NCBI GenBank assembly: GCA_020846775.1
Contig: JADLDG010000047.1
Coordinates: forward strand, 1-32,086
From: Nitrospirota bacterium
GTDB taxonomy: Bacteria > Nitrospirota > 9FT-COMBO-42-15 > HDB-SIOI813
DNA length: 32,086 nt
Reading direction: 5' to 3'
Shown: in pieces, positions 8,010-15,446 of the stretch
Layout of the letters: each line of letters opens with the position of its first letter
Position numbering within the stretch: the first letter of the stretch is position 1
Translations under genes and position numbers: made by a program
Notes under the pieces: generated by a model
Databases searched by the model: none
Told to the model about the DNA's origin: nothing
The model's input: the letters and a program-made list of their open reading frames with translations, nothing else

Positions 8010-8690
8010 ATGCCACTTCCTTATTACGTATCACCTGAACAGATGATGCAGGACAAGGCTGAATATGCCCAGAAGGGGATAGCCAAAGGGAGGTCTATAA
8101 TATTATTAGATTATCAGGACGGTATATTCTTTTTTGCAGATAACCCCAGCGCTTCATTAAATAAGGTTTCTGAGATTTATGATCGCATTGCCTTTGCAGG
8201 TGCGGGGAAATACAGTGAATTTGAGAACCTGAGAAAGGCCGGTATCCGTCATGCGGATGTAAAGGGTTTTTCATACAGCCGTGATGATGTGACGGCAAAG
8301 TCCCTTGCCAATGCATATTCCCAGACACTCGGCACTATCTTCAGTCAGGAGATCAAACCTCTTGAGGTGGAGATACTTGTAGCTGAAGTTCATGACTCAC
8401 CGGATGCCAATGAGATCTACAGGATAATGTATGATGGGAGCATTTGTGATGAAAAGGGCTATACTGTAATAGGAGGAAGGGCAGAAGCAGTCAAGATCTA
8501 CTTAAAGGAAAAATTCAGTATGGGTCTATCACTTAAGGATGCATTAAAACTTTCTACAGATGCACTGGAGACAACTATAAATCAAAAGCTTGATTTGGAG
8601 AACCTTGAAGTAGCCGTCCTTGACAGGAGCAGGAACGGACGCAAATTCAGGAGAATCAGGATGGAGGAGTTGCAGGTGCTAATTGAATAG
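8010..8690 (+). CDS. prcA: 20S proteasome alpha subunit PrcA
   Basis: A 226-residue alpha subunit that forms the outer gating rings of the core particle and docks the ATPase. The N-terminus MPLPYYVSPEQMMQDKAEYA is the gate region, followed by KGIAKGRSIILLDYQDGIFF and IYDRIAFAGAGKYSEFENLR, standard for bacterial PrcA. It has no propeptide or catalytic threonine, as expected. AAAGGAG lies upstream. Full length for the family (about 230-250). The stop is followed directly by a palindromic repeat that separates it from pafA. Confidence 0.95.
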   Translation: MPLPYYVSPEQMMQDKAEYAQKGIAKGRSIILLDYQDGIFFFADNPSASLNKVSEIYDRIAFAGAGKYSEFENLRKAGIRHADVKGFSYSRDDVTAKSLANAYSQTLGTIFSQEIKPLEVEILVAEVHDSPDANEIYRIMYDGSICDEKGYTVIGGRAEAVKIYLKEKFSMGLSLKDALKLSTDALETTINQKLDLENLEVAVLDRSRNGRKFRRIRMEELQVLIE

Positions 8691-8764
8691 AATAAATAGG
8701 GACAGCGCCTATTTATTTTCAGGTACTGTCAGAGCTGAATAAACAGGCGCTGTCCCTATTTATT
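8691..8764 (+). repeat. REPIN-like inverted repeat between prcA and pafA
   Basis: The 27-bp left arm (8691-8717, AATAAATAGGGACAGCGCCT then ATTTATT) is the inverse of 8738-8764 with one mismatch, around a 20-nt loop. It begins at the base after the prcA stop and ends 12 bp before the pafA ATG. The AAATAGGGACAGCG core recurs at 10141 and as a half-copy at 15142. REP-type elements of this design are mobilised by RAYT transposases in other genomes; none is present here. Confidence 0.8.
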
Positions 8765-8776
8765 CAGAGGGCGATC

Positions 8777-10144
8777 ATGCATAACAGAATTTACGGCCTT
8801 GAAAACGAATATGGACTGATCTATTCATCGAGAGATAAGAACACCATCCCTCTTGAGAGAATTTTGGGCTATCTGTTTGAGGGGATCATATCAAACAGCT
8901 GGTCTTCAAATGCATTTCTCACAAATGGCGCAAGATTTTATCAGGATACAGGATGTCATCCGGAATATGCCACCCCCGAATGTGGTAATGTTGTTGACCT
9001 TGTAATTTATGACAAGGCTGGTGAGAGGATAATTGAGACATCCCTCAAAATAGCCGAGAGCAGGATGCTGGAAGATGGAATTGCCGGTGATATTTTTATA
9101 TATAAAAACAATACTGATTCAGCAGGCAATACCTACGGGTGTCACGAAAATTATCTTATTGCAAGACACGTAGACTTCTGGAGGTTTTCGGAACGCCTGA
9201 TACCATTCTTTGTAACGCGTCAGATCTATACAGGTGCAGGAAAGGTGATGAAAGAGGCTGGCAGGACCTATTTCTCCATCTCACAAAGGGCTGCTCACAT
9301 CAATCAGAAGATATCATGCTCCACGACCTCCTCAAGGAGTATTATAAATACCCGTGATGAACCTCATGCAGATGCCGAGCGCTATCGCCGGCTGCACGTA
9401 ATTGTTGGCGATGCGAATATGTCTGAGTATACCACTTACCTTAAGGTTGGGACTACGGCCCTTCTGCTTGAGATGATTGAAGATGGAAATCCTGTGAGAG
9501 GGTTGGACCTTGATGACCCTGTACGTGCCATAAAGGATATTTCAAGGGATCTTACCCTGAAGAAGAGCGTAAGACTGGAGAACGGCAGGTCACTTACGGC
9601 AATTGAGATTCAGAAGACCTACTTTGAGCTGGTCCAAAATTATTTTGCACACAAGGAAAAAGATTTAATGGTGCAGGACATCCTGGAGAAATGGGAGTAT
9701 GTACTGGATAAATTACAGGATAACCCGGCTGCGTTGTCAAGGGAGATAGACTGGGTTACAAAACATGAATTATTAAATGAGTACAGAAAGAAGAAGGGGT
9801 GTGATTGGGATGATCCCAGGATTTCCATGATGGACCTTCAGTATCATGATCTTAAAAGGGATAGGGGACTTTATTATCTCCTTGATAAGGAAGGTTTAGT
9901 CGAGAAGATTGTTGATGAGAAGGATATAGAACATGCCATAGATTATCCGCCTCAGAACACCCGGGCTAAGCTGAGAGGGGATTTTATAAGAATTGCAAAT
10001 ATGAAGAACCGCTCATACAGCGTTGACTGGACATATCTCAAACTGGACGGTTACGGTGAGGAGACAGTCCTATGCATGGACCCGTTTGCATCACATGACA
10101 GGCGCATAGAAAAGATGTTGTCTTACATTTTTTCCGGTAGATAA
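8777..10144 (+). CDS. pafA: Pup-protein ligase PafA
   Basis: A 455-residue carboxylate-amine ligase that couples the C-terminal Glu of Pup to substrate lysines using ATP. It is a paralogue of the upstream dop. It is called PafA because it lacks the Dop loop, starts MHNRIYGLENEYGL, has FLTNGARFYQDTGCHPEYATPE with Asp57 at the catalytic position, and matches the usual PafA length (about 452). It shares YKNNTDSAGNTYGCHENYL, RQIYTGAGKV, INTRDEPHAD and VIVGDANMSEYTTYLKVG with Dop. It follows prcA after a REPIN-like repeat and ends inside a second one, converging on lolD. Confidence 0.96.
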   Translation: MHNRIYGLENEYGLIYSSRDKNTIPLERILGYLFEGIISNSWSSNAFLTNGARFYQDTGCHPEYATPECGNVVDLVIYDKAGERIIETSLKIAESRMLEDGIAGDIFIYKNNTDSAGNTYGCHENYLIARHVDFWRFSERLIPFFVTRQIYTGAGKVMKEAGRTYFSISQRAAHINQKISCSTTSSRSIINTRDEPHADAERYRRLHVIVGDANMSEYTTYLKVGTTALLLEMIEDGNPVRGLDLDDPVRAIKDISRDLTLKKSVRLENGRSLTAIEIQKTYFELVQNYFAHKEKDLMVQDILEKWEYVLDKLQDNPAALSREIDWVTKHELLNEYRKKKGCDWDDPRISMMDLQYHDLKRDRGLYYLLDKEGLVEKIVDEKDIEHAIDYPPQNTRAKLRGDFIRIANMKNRSYSVDWTYLKLDGYGEETVLCMDPFASHDRRIEKMLSYIFSGR

Positions 10145-10209
10145 ATAGGGACAGCGACTATTTATTTTCCAGTGAAAATAAATAGTCGCTGTCCCTATTT
10201 ATCTACCGG
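10134..10209. repeat. perfect 36-bp-arm palindrome containing both stop codons; likely bidirectional terminator
   Basis: Bases 10134-10169 are the exact reverse complement of 10174-10209, with a 4-nt centre (CAGT). The inner part is the AAATAGGGACAGCGACTATT element. The outer part (CCGGTAGATAAA) is coding. The stop of pafA (10142-10144) and the stop of lolD (complement 10199-10201) both lie in the arms, so both proteins end Gly-Arg. The same hairpin can terminate or protect both convergent transcripts. Confidence 0.85.
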
Positions 10210-10894
10210 CTATCTGCCCGTCCACCATTTTTATTATCCTGTCTGCCCGCGATGCGAGTTTTTCATTGTGGGTAACAACTACAAAGGTTGTTCCGTATGT
10301 CTGATTTATTTCTTTAAGGAGTGAATATACCTCTTCCCCTGTATGGGTATCCAGATTTCCTGTTGGCTCGTCAGCGAGGATTATGTCCGGGGATGTCATC
10401 AGGGCCCTGGCTATTGCCACTCGCTGCTGTTCACCACCTGAAAGCTCACCTGGCCTGTGCGTTAAACGGCTGCTCAATCCGACATCTGCAAGGGACTTCT
10501 CTGCTATGTCCCTGGCCTTTTTTCGATCCATCCTCAGGATCATTGCTGGTATCAGGGTGTTTTCAATTGCTGTAAACTCAGGCAGAAGATGGTGGAATTG
10601 AAAGACAAAGCCAATCTTACTGTTCCTAAGGGATGCAAGTTCATCATCAGATTGTGCGAAGATGTCAGTTCCTTCAAAAATTACTTCTCCTGAAGTGGGT
10701 CTGTCAAGTGCGCCAAGTATATTGAGGAGGGTACTCTTACCAACACCTGAAGCGCCCATTACGGCGATCATTTCCCCCCTGCATATTGTGAGGCTTATTC
10801 CGTTAAGAATATCAAGCTGCTGACCGTTTGTATAGAAACTTTTCGTAATGTTTCTGGCAACCAACAACTCATTCATAAATCGCAAACCATTCAT
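10199..10894 (-). CDS. lolD: lipoprotein-releasing system ATP-binding protein LolD
   Basis: A 231-residue ABC ATPase, full length for LolD, which powers release of lipoproteins from the inner membrane to the LolA carrier. Walker A is GASGVGKST (residues 47-55). The Q loop is in [13 protein letters not shown], which is typical of the LolD/MacB group. The signature [15 protein letters not shown] and Walker [12 protein letters not shown] follow, then the switch in VVVTHN. The next Met (residue 7, [10 protein letters not shown]) is an alternative start, and neither start has a strong ribosome site. It lies downstream of the permease and a small membrane-protein gene in one minus-strand operon. 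It could in principle be another MacB-like ATPase, but the adjacent LolC/E permease makes LolD the best name. Confidence 0.92.
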   Translation of the reverse strand: MNGLRFMNELLVARNITKSFYTNGQQLDILNGISLTICRGEMIAVMGASGVGKSTLLNILGALDRPTSGEVIFEGTDIFAQSDDELASLRNSKIGFVFQFHHLLPEFTAIENTLIPAMILRMDRKKARDIAEKSLADVGLSSRLTHRPGELSGGEQQRVAIARALMTSPDIILADEPTGNLDTHTGEEVYSLLKEINQTYGTTFVVVTHNEKLASRADRIIKMVDGQIAGR

Positions 10895-10937
10895 GCTGAA
10901 CCTGGCGTTGAACCTTGTGCCGAATTAGTTTCAGCAT

Positions 10938-11216
10938 CTACTTTCCCTTTTCCCTTTTAATGATCCCATGTTCTTCCGCCTTCTTTACCACTGTTTTGAC
11001 TTTCTCCTCGATAAACTCTTTCTTTTCTGTTAAGTCCTCTTCGAGTTTATCAGATTTTTTACCGACAACATCAGATTTTTTCTTTACTGTATGTCCAATC
11101 TCTTCGCTCTTCCTGCCGAACCAGCGTATCTTATCCCCTCCGTTCCACATGACGAAGGCAATGATCACACCCGCTATTATGGTGAGATAAATAAGGTATT
11201 TTATTATCTTAAACAT
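10938..11216 (-). CDS. small membrane-anchored coiled-coil protein, unknown function
   Basis: A 92-residue protein read from the ATG at 11216, which has the strong site AAGGAGG 5 bp upstream; an earlier in-frame start at 11234 is less likely. The N-terminus FKIIKYLIYLTIIAGVIIAF is a single membrane segment (residues ~2-22). The rest is highly charged with repeated Lys and Glu heptads (KSDVVGKKSDKLEEDLTEKK), probably a cytoplasmic or periplasmic helix. I recognise no family. It lies between the lolC/E and lolD genes, 20 bp after the permease stop, so it is cotranscribed with a lipoprotein export system. A role in that complex is possible but unproven. Confidence 0.75.
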   Translation of the reverse strand: MFKIIKYLIYLTIIAGVIIAFVMWNGGDKIRWFGRKSEEIGHTVKKKSDVVGKKSDKLEEDLTEKKEFIEEKVKTVVKKAEEHGIIKREKGK

Positions 11217-11236
11217 ATATACCTCCTTCTGCACTT

Positions 11237-12481
11237 CTATTCATATCTTAATGCCTCCACCGGATCCAGTTTGGCCGCCTGCCATGACGGATAAAGTGTT
11301 GCAAGCAGGCTTATTCCTATTGCTGAGAATCCGACCAGCATTATATCCTGTATGTTTATTCTGACCGGTATATGTGCAATATAATAGACATCAGCAGGCA
11401 GCGAGAAGAAGTGCTGGATCAGGACTGAGATTCCATAACCAAGCGGTGTCCCGATTATTGTCCCGGTGACGCCGATTACAACCCCCTGTATGATAAATAT
11501 GCTCATTATACCACGCCTTCTTGCCCCCATGGTCTTGAGTATGGCTATCTCACGGGACTTCTCAATGACTATCATTGTCAGCGTCCCGATTATATTGAAT
11601 GCCGCAACAAGGACTATCAGTGTCAGTATTATGAACATCACGATCTTTTCAAGCAGCAGGGCTGAAAAAAGGTTCCTGTTCATCTCCATCCAGTCACGTG
11701 CGTAATAGGAAGGTCCGAGAACAGCCTCAATATCACGTGCGATCTCTTTAGCCTTGAAAATATCATCCGTCTTGACTGAGACGGCACTGACTACGTCAGC
11801 GGTATTAAAAAACTTCTGGGCGTCAGGTATTGATACGTATGCAAGTTTAGAATCGTACTCATACATTCCAGAATCAAATATCCCGACTACGGCAAACCTC
11901 TTGAACCTGGGTATCATGCCCATCGGTCCGATATCTCCGGTGGGTGACACAACATTTATAGTATCGCCCATTGAAACTGCAAGATGTCTTGCAAGTTCAG
12001 CCCCAAGTATTATGCCTGGATACAATGTCCCGTCAATGGTAAGTCCGCTCTGAAGTGATCTGATATCCCCCATTTTAATGGTCCGGGCCAAATCAGTGAC
12101 TGATCCCTCAAAAGACGGGTCTATTCCACGCACTACTGTTCCTGTTGTACCAAAAGGCGAGGTAAGCATTACTTCATTATGAATGAAAGGTGCGGCAGAA
12201 ATTACATGCGGAACCTTGTCTATATTATCCACAATTTTTTTATATTCAGATATTCCCGACCGTGTAGCGCCCTGAACAATGATATGTGCATTCGTCCCAA
12301 GTATCTTATTGCGCAGGTCCTCTGAGAAACCTGTCATTACTGCAAGTGTTGCAATCAGTGCAGCAACACCGAGGCTTACACCTCCTATTGATATAAATGT
12401 ATTTAGTGATATTGCCTTGTGTCTTTTCTTTGCTTTGAGATAACGGAGGGCGATAAAGAGCTCATAAGGGAGCTTTGTCAT
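11237..12481 (-). CDS. lolC: lipoprotein-releasing ABC transporter permease, LolC/LolE family
   Basis: A 414-residue inner-membrane permease with the LolC/E architecture. The cytoplasmic N-terminus (MTKLPYELFIALRYLKAKKR) is followed by a membrane segment at ~28-50 (FISIGGVSLGVAALIATLAV). Then comes a large periplasmic domain (about 55-265), and three C-terminal membrane segments in the FtsX-like region (IVMFIILTLIVLVAAFNIIG, IFIIQGVVIGVTGTIIGTPL and a last one ending in LATLYPSW). With LolD it extracts lipoproteins from the inner membrane. Only one permease gene is visible, so it may act as a homodimer as in many non-enterobacterial genomes; hence C versus E is not decidable. It starts 4 bp after lysS. 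Confidence 0.9.
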   Translation of the reverse strand: MTKLPYELFIALRYLKAKKRHKAISLNTFISIGGVSLGVAALIATLAVMTGFSEDLRNKILGTNAHIIVQGATRSGISEYKKIVDNIDKVPHVISAAPFIHNEVMLTSPFGTTGTVVRGIDPSFEGSVTDLARTIKMGDIRSLQSGLTIDGTLYPGIILGAELARHLAVSMGDTINVVSPTGDIGPMGMIPRFKRFAVVGIFDSGMYEYDSKLAYVSIPDAQKFFNTADVVSAVSVKTDDIFKAKEIARDIEAVLGPSYYARDWMEMNRNLFSALLLEKIVMFIILTLIVLVAAFNIIGTLTMIVIEKSREIAILKTMGARRRGIMSIFIIQGVVIGVTGTIIGTPLGYGISVLIQHFFSLPADVYYIAHIPVRINIQDIMLVGFSAIGISLLATLYPSWQAAKLDPVEALRYE

Positions 12482-12485
12482 CTTC

Positions 12486-14006
12486 TTAACGGACCTCAGG
12501 TCTCATCTGTGGGAACAGGATAACATCCCTGATTGATGTCTGTCCTGTAAGGAGCATGACAAGGCGGTCTATCCCTATCCCCTCACCGCCGGTGGGAGGC
12601 ATTCCATGTTCAAGTGCCCGGATGAAGTCATCGTCCATCACGTGTGCCTCCTCATCTCCGCCTGCGCGTTCTTTTTCCTGTGCGAGGAATCTGCCTCTCT
12701 GGTCTTCGGGATCAATAAGCTCTGAGAAGGCATTTGCTACCTCCATGCCTCCTATGAATAATTCAAAGCGTTCTGTCAGTTCAGGGGCGTCATCCTTTCT
12801 TCTCGCAAGAGGGGAGACTTCCGTAGGATAGTCTGTTATGAAAGTAGGTTTAATAAGTTGGTACTCCACTTTTTTCTCGAAAATCTCCAGGGTGATTTTG
12901 GCAAGCGACTCATCGCCCTTTAGCGGCACTCCTTCCGATTTTGCCCAATCAAGTGCAAGCGCCCTGTCTTCTAATGACTTCGCGCCGATGTTTGTATATT
13001 TTATAACTGCATCTTTAAGGCTTAACCTCTCCCATGGAGCTGCAAGGTCAATTTCTTCTGACCCAATGGTTATCCTTTGTCCACCCAGGGTCTTGTCTGC
13101 AACAAATGAAAATAACCTTTCTGTGAAATCCATAAGGTCATTGTATGTTGCATAAGCCATATAGAATTCAAGCATTGTAAATTCAGGATTGTGCTTGATT
13201 GATATCCCTTCATTTCTGAAGTTGCGGTTTATTTCGTAAACACGGTTAAATCCGCCTACGATTAATCTCTTCAGATAAAGTTCAGGTGCAATCCTGAGAT
13301 ACAGGTCTATACCAAGGGCATTATGATGTGTCTTAAATGGGCGAGCAGCTGCCCCTCCGGGGATAGACTGCATCATCGGTGTCTCCACCTCAAGGAATCC
13401 ATGATTATCCAGAAACTCTTTAATAGCCTTGATAATCTTACTGCGCATGACAAATACGTTCTTGACCTCAGGATTTACTATCAGGTCAACATACCTCTGT
13501 CTGTATCGTATCTCTTTGTCAGTCAGGCCGTGCCACTTCTCAGGAAGCGGCCTCAGTGATTTTGAGAGAAGGGTAAGCTTTTCAACCTCTATGGTAAGCT
13601 CCCCGGTCTTTGTCCTGAATATCTTTCCCTCTACACCGACGAAATCTCCTATGTCAATCTTTTTAAACAGTGAATATGTATCTTCCCCTACAGCCTCTTT
13701 CTTTATATATATCTGTACCCTTCCTGCATGGTCCTGTATATGGGAGAATGCAGCCTTACCGAAACTACGCAGGGCAACGACCCTGCCTGCAATGCTGCAG
13801 TTATACTTCTTCTCCTCCAGTTCCTCTGAGGTAAGTTGGCCGTATTTATCTGAAATATCCTGAGATGAATCGCTGATCTTGAAGGTATTGCGGTATGGGT
13901 TGATCCCGATAGAGCGGAGTTCTTTGAGTGTTTTTATCCTCTGCAGAACGAGGTCATTTGTATCTTCCATTGTGGGCATTATACTGGTGTGGCTCTTATC
14001 AGTCAA
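12486..14006 (-). CDS. lysS: lysyl-tRNA synthetase (class II)
   Basis: A 506-residue class II LysRS. An N-terminal OB-fold anticodon-binding domain (about 60-170, with [20 protein letters not shown]) precedes the catalytic core. Motif 2 is [20 protein letters not shown], and motif 3 is [20 protein letters not shown] followed by [11 protein letters not shown]. The TTG at 14006 is preferred because AAGGTGAG lies 6 bp upstream; the internal ATG codons a few residues on (MPTMEDTND) lack a ribosome site. It lies 12 bp after prfB and 4 bp before lolC/E, so translation factors and lipoprotein export share a transcript. The assignment is firm. Confidence 0.96.
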   Translation of the reverse strand: MTDKSHTSIMPTMEDTNDLVLQRIKTLKELRSIGINPYRNTFKISDSSQDISDKYGQLTSEELEEKKYNCSIAGRVVALRSFGKAAFSHIQDHAGRVQIYIKKEAVGEDTYSLFKKIDIGDFVGVEGKIFRTKTGELTIEVEKLTLLSKSLRPLPEKWHGLTDKEIRYRQRYVDLIVNPEVKNVFVMRSKIIKAIKEFLDNHGFLEVETPMMQSIPGGAAARPFKTHHNALGIDLYLRIAPELYLKRLIVGGFNRVYEINRNFRNEGISIKHNPEFTMLEFYMAYATYNDLMDFTERLFSFVADKTLGGQRITIGSEEIDLAAPWERLSLKDAVIKYTNIGAKSLEDRALALDWAKSEGVPLKGDESLAKITLEIFEKKVEYQLIKPTFITDYPTEVSPLARRKDDAPELTERFELFIGGMEVANAFSELIDPEDQRGRFLAQEKERAGGDEEAHVMDDDFIRALEHGMPPTGGEGIGIDRLVMLLTGQTSIRDVILFPQMRPEVR

Positions 14007-14018
14007 GGGACGCTCACC

Positions 14019-15120
14019 TTAGGCCCTGACCTGTGAAGTAAGATATGCCTCAATAAACATGTCAATATCGCCATCAAGTACTGCGTTCACATTTCCTGTT
14101 TCTGTCTCTGTACGATGGTCTTTGACCATCTGGTAGGGCTGCATTACGTATGAGCGTATCTGGCTTCCCCATGCTATATCTTTTTTTTCAGAAGAAAAAC
14201 CTTCCATTACTTTTTCCTTCTCAAGCCTTTTAACCTCATAAAGTTTGGCGCGTAATATTTTCAAGGCAGTTGCCTTGTTCTTGTGCTGTGAGCGTTCGTT
14301 CTGGCACTGGACAACAATGCCCGTTGGTATGTGTGTGATGCGTACAGCAGAGGAGGTCTTGTTAACATGCTGTCCGCCTGCACCGCTTGCCCTGTAAGTA
14401 TCAATCCTCAGGTCATCATCTGATATCTCAACGGTGATGTCATCATCAATCTCCGGATAGACGAATACGGATGAAAAGGATGTATGACGTCTCTTGTTGG
14501 CATCAAAAGGGGATATGCGGACAAGTCTGTGTACACCTGACTCTGCCTTGAGATACCCATAGGCATAGTCGCCGATGACACTGAATGTTACATCTTTAAT
14601 ACCGGCCTCGTCGCCTGGCTGGTAATCAAGGATTTCAATCCTGTATCCGTGACGCTCCGCCCATCGTGTATAGAGTCTCATAAGCATCTGCGCCCAGTCC
14701 TGTGACTCAGTCCCGCCGGCCCCAGGGTGTATGGAGACTATCGCATTATTCAGGTCCATATCACCGGATAGCAGGGTTTCTATCTCGATTTGTTCCAATT
14801 TGAGCCGGAGTGCTTTAATCCCTTCTCTTATATCGCTGAAGAGAGTCTGCTCACCTTCTTCTTTTGACAGCTCAATAAGTACATCCAGGTCTTTCAATGC
14901 CTCTTCTGCGTATTTACACCCGGATACTTTTTTCTCAAGAACGGATTTTTCCTTGCTTATTCGCTGCGCCTCGCCGGGGTCATCCCAGAAACCTGGATTT
15001 TGCATGGATCTTTCCAGCTCTCTGACCCGAGTTTCAATGTTCCCTATGTCAAAGATACCCCCGAAGACTATTTGCCTTTTCTTTAAGGGCACTGATCTCA
15101 CTGATAAATTCGTCTAACAT
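14019..15120 (-). CDS. prfB: peptide chain release factor 2, with programmed +1 frameshift
   Basis: RF2 recognises UGA and UAA and triggers peptide release. The zero frame begins at ATG 15120 behind the site GAGAGGAG and reads MLDEFISEISALKEKANSL, then RGYL, before hitting TGA at codon 24. The rest of the protein is in the +1 frame from GAC at 15050, giving 366 residues in all, matching the E. coli length. Reading only the longer +1 frame hides the true start. Diagnostic motifs are the RF2 tripeptide SPF in VRISPFDANKR and the catalytic GGQ in GAGGQHVNKTSS. It heads the operon prfB-lysS-lolC/E-x-lolD. The frameshift makes expression self-regulated by RF2 level. Confidence 0.95.
15048..15063 (-). 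promoter_or_regulatory. programmed +1 ribosomal frameshift site of prfB
   Basis: On the minus strand the codons read CGG GGG TAT CTT TGA C. This has all known RF2 frameshift parts: an internal Shine-Dalgarno-like CGGGGGT three bases ahead, the slippery CTT, an in-frame UGA, and a following C. The in-frame stop is complement(15049-15051). Slow termination at UGA when RF2 is scarce lets the ribosome slip forward and complete the protein. Confidence 0.93.
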
Positions 15121-15141
15121 TGCAAATATCTCCTCTCAGGA

Positions 15142-15154
15142 CTGTCCCTATTTA
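15142..15154. repeat. half-copy of the AAATAGGGACAG repeat
   Basis: CTGTCCCTATTTA is the reverse complement of the core shared by the elements at 8691 and 10141, here without a partner arm. It lies in the leader or promoter zone of prfB. Confidence 0.5.
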
Positions 15155-15187
15155 GTGTCCGTGTATAACCTCACGTTTTCACAAAAA

Positions 15188-15262
15188 GTCGTCTTTCCCG
15201 CGAAGGCGGGAATCCAGTTTCTTCAATAGGTTCTGGATCCTCCGGTCAAGCCGGAGGATGAC
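15188..15262. repeat. REP-like cruciform repeat upstream of prfB and uvrC
   Basis: Two hairpins in tandem: TTCCCGC/GCGGGAA around GAAG, and ATCCTCCGG/CCGGAGGAT around TCAAG, joined by a CCAG...CTGG outer pairing. The family form GTC-TTCCCGCGAAGGCGGGAATCCAG with GGATGAC at the other end is widespread in bacterial intergenic regions. It fills much of the 326-bp gap between the divergent prfB and uvrC genes. Confidence 0.75.
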
Positions 15263-15370
15263 AAATACTGAGTTTATACACAGACCCTGTTTAAACTACT
15301 ATTAGCCTGTATGCTATCAGTTTTTATCCGTAAAATCAAACAGGTAGAAAGTGTAATCCGGTATCTATTA

Positions 15371-15400
15371 TTGACAGTGGATAAAATGATGGGATAAGGT
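15371..15400 (+). promoter_or_regulatory. possible uvrC promoter
   Basis: A perfect TTGACA at 15371-15376 is followed 18 bp later by a weak TAAGGT at 15395-15400. The -35 is good and the -10 poor. Nothing better is visible between the cruciform repeat and uvrC. Confidence 0.3.
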
Positions 15401-15446
15401 ATGTTATAAGAAGCAATGAATAATAAGAAGCAATGAGCGATGAGCA

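Noticed and set aside
14019-15101. prfB starting at 15101 in a single frame
   Set aside because: That start lies out of frame within the true 5' coding part; the ATG at 15120 with a ribosome site and the CTT-TGA-C frameshift explain the gene better.
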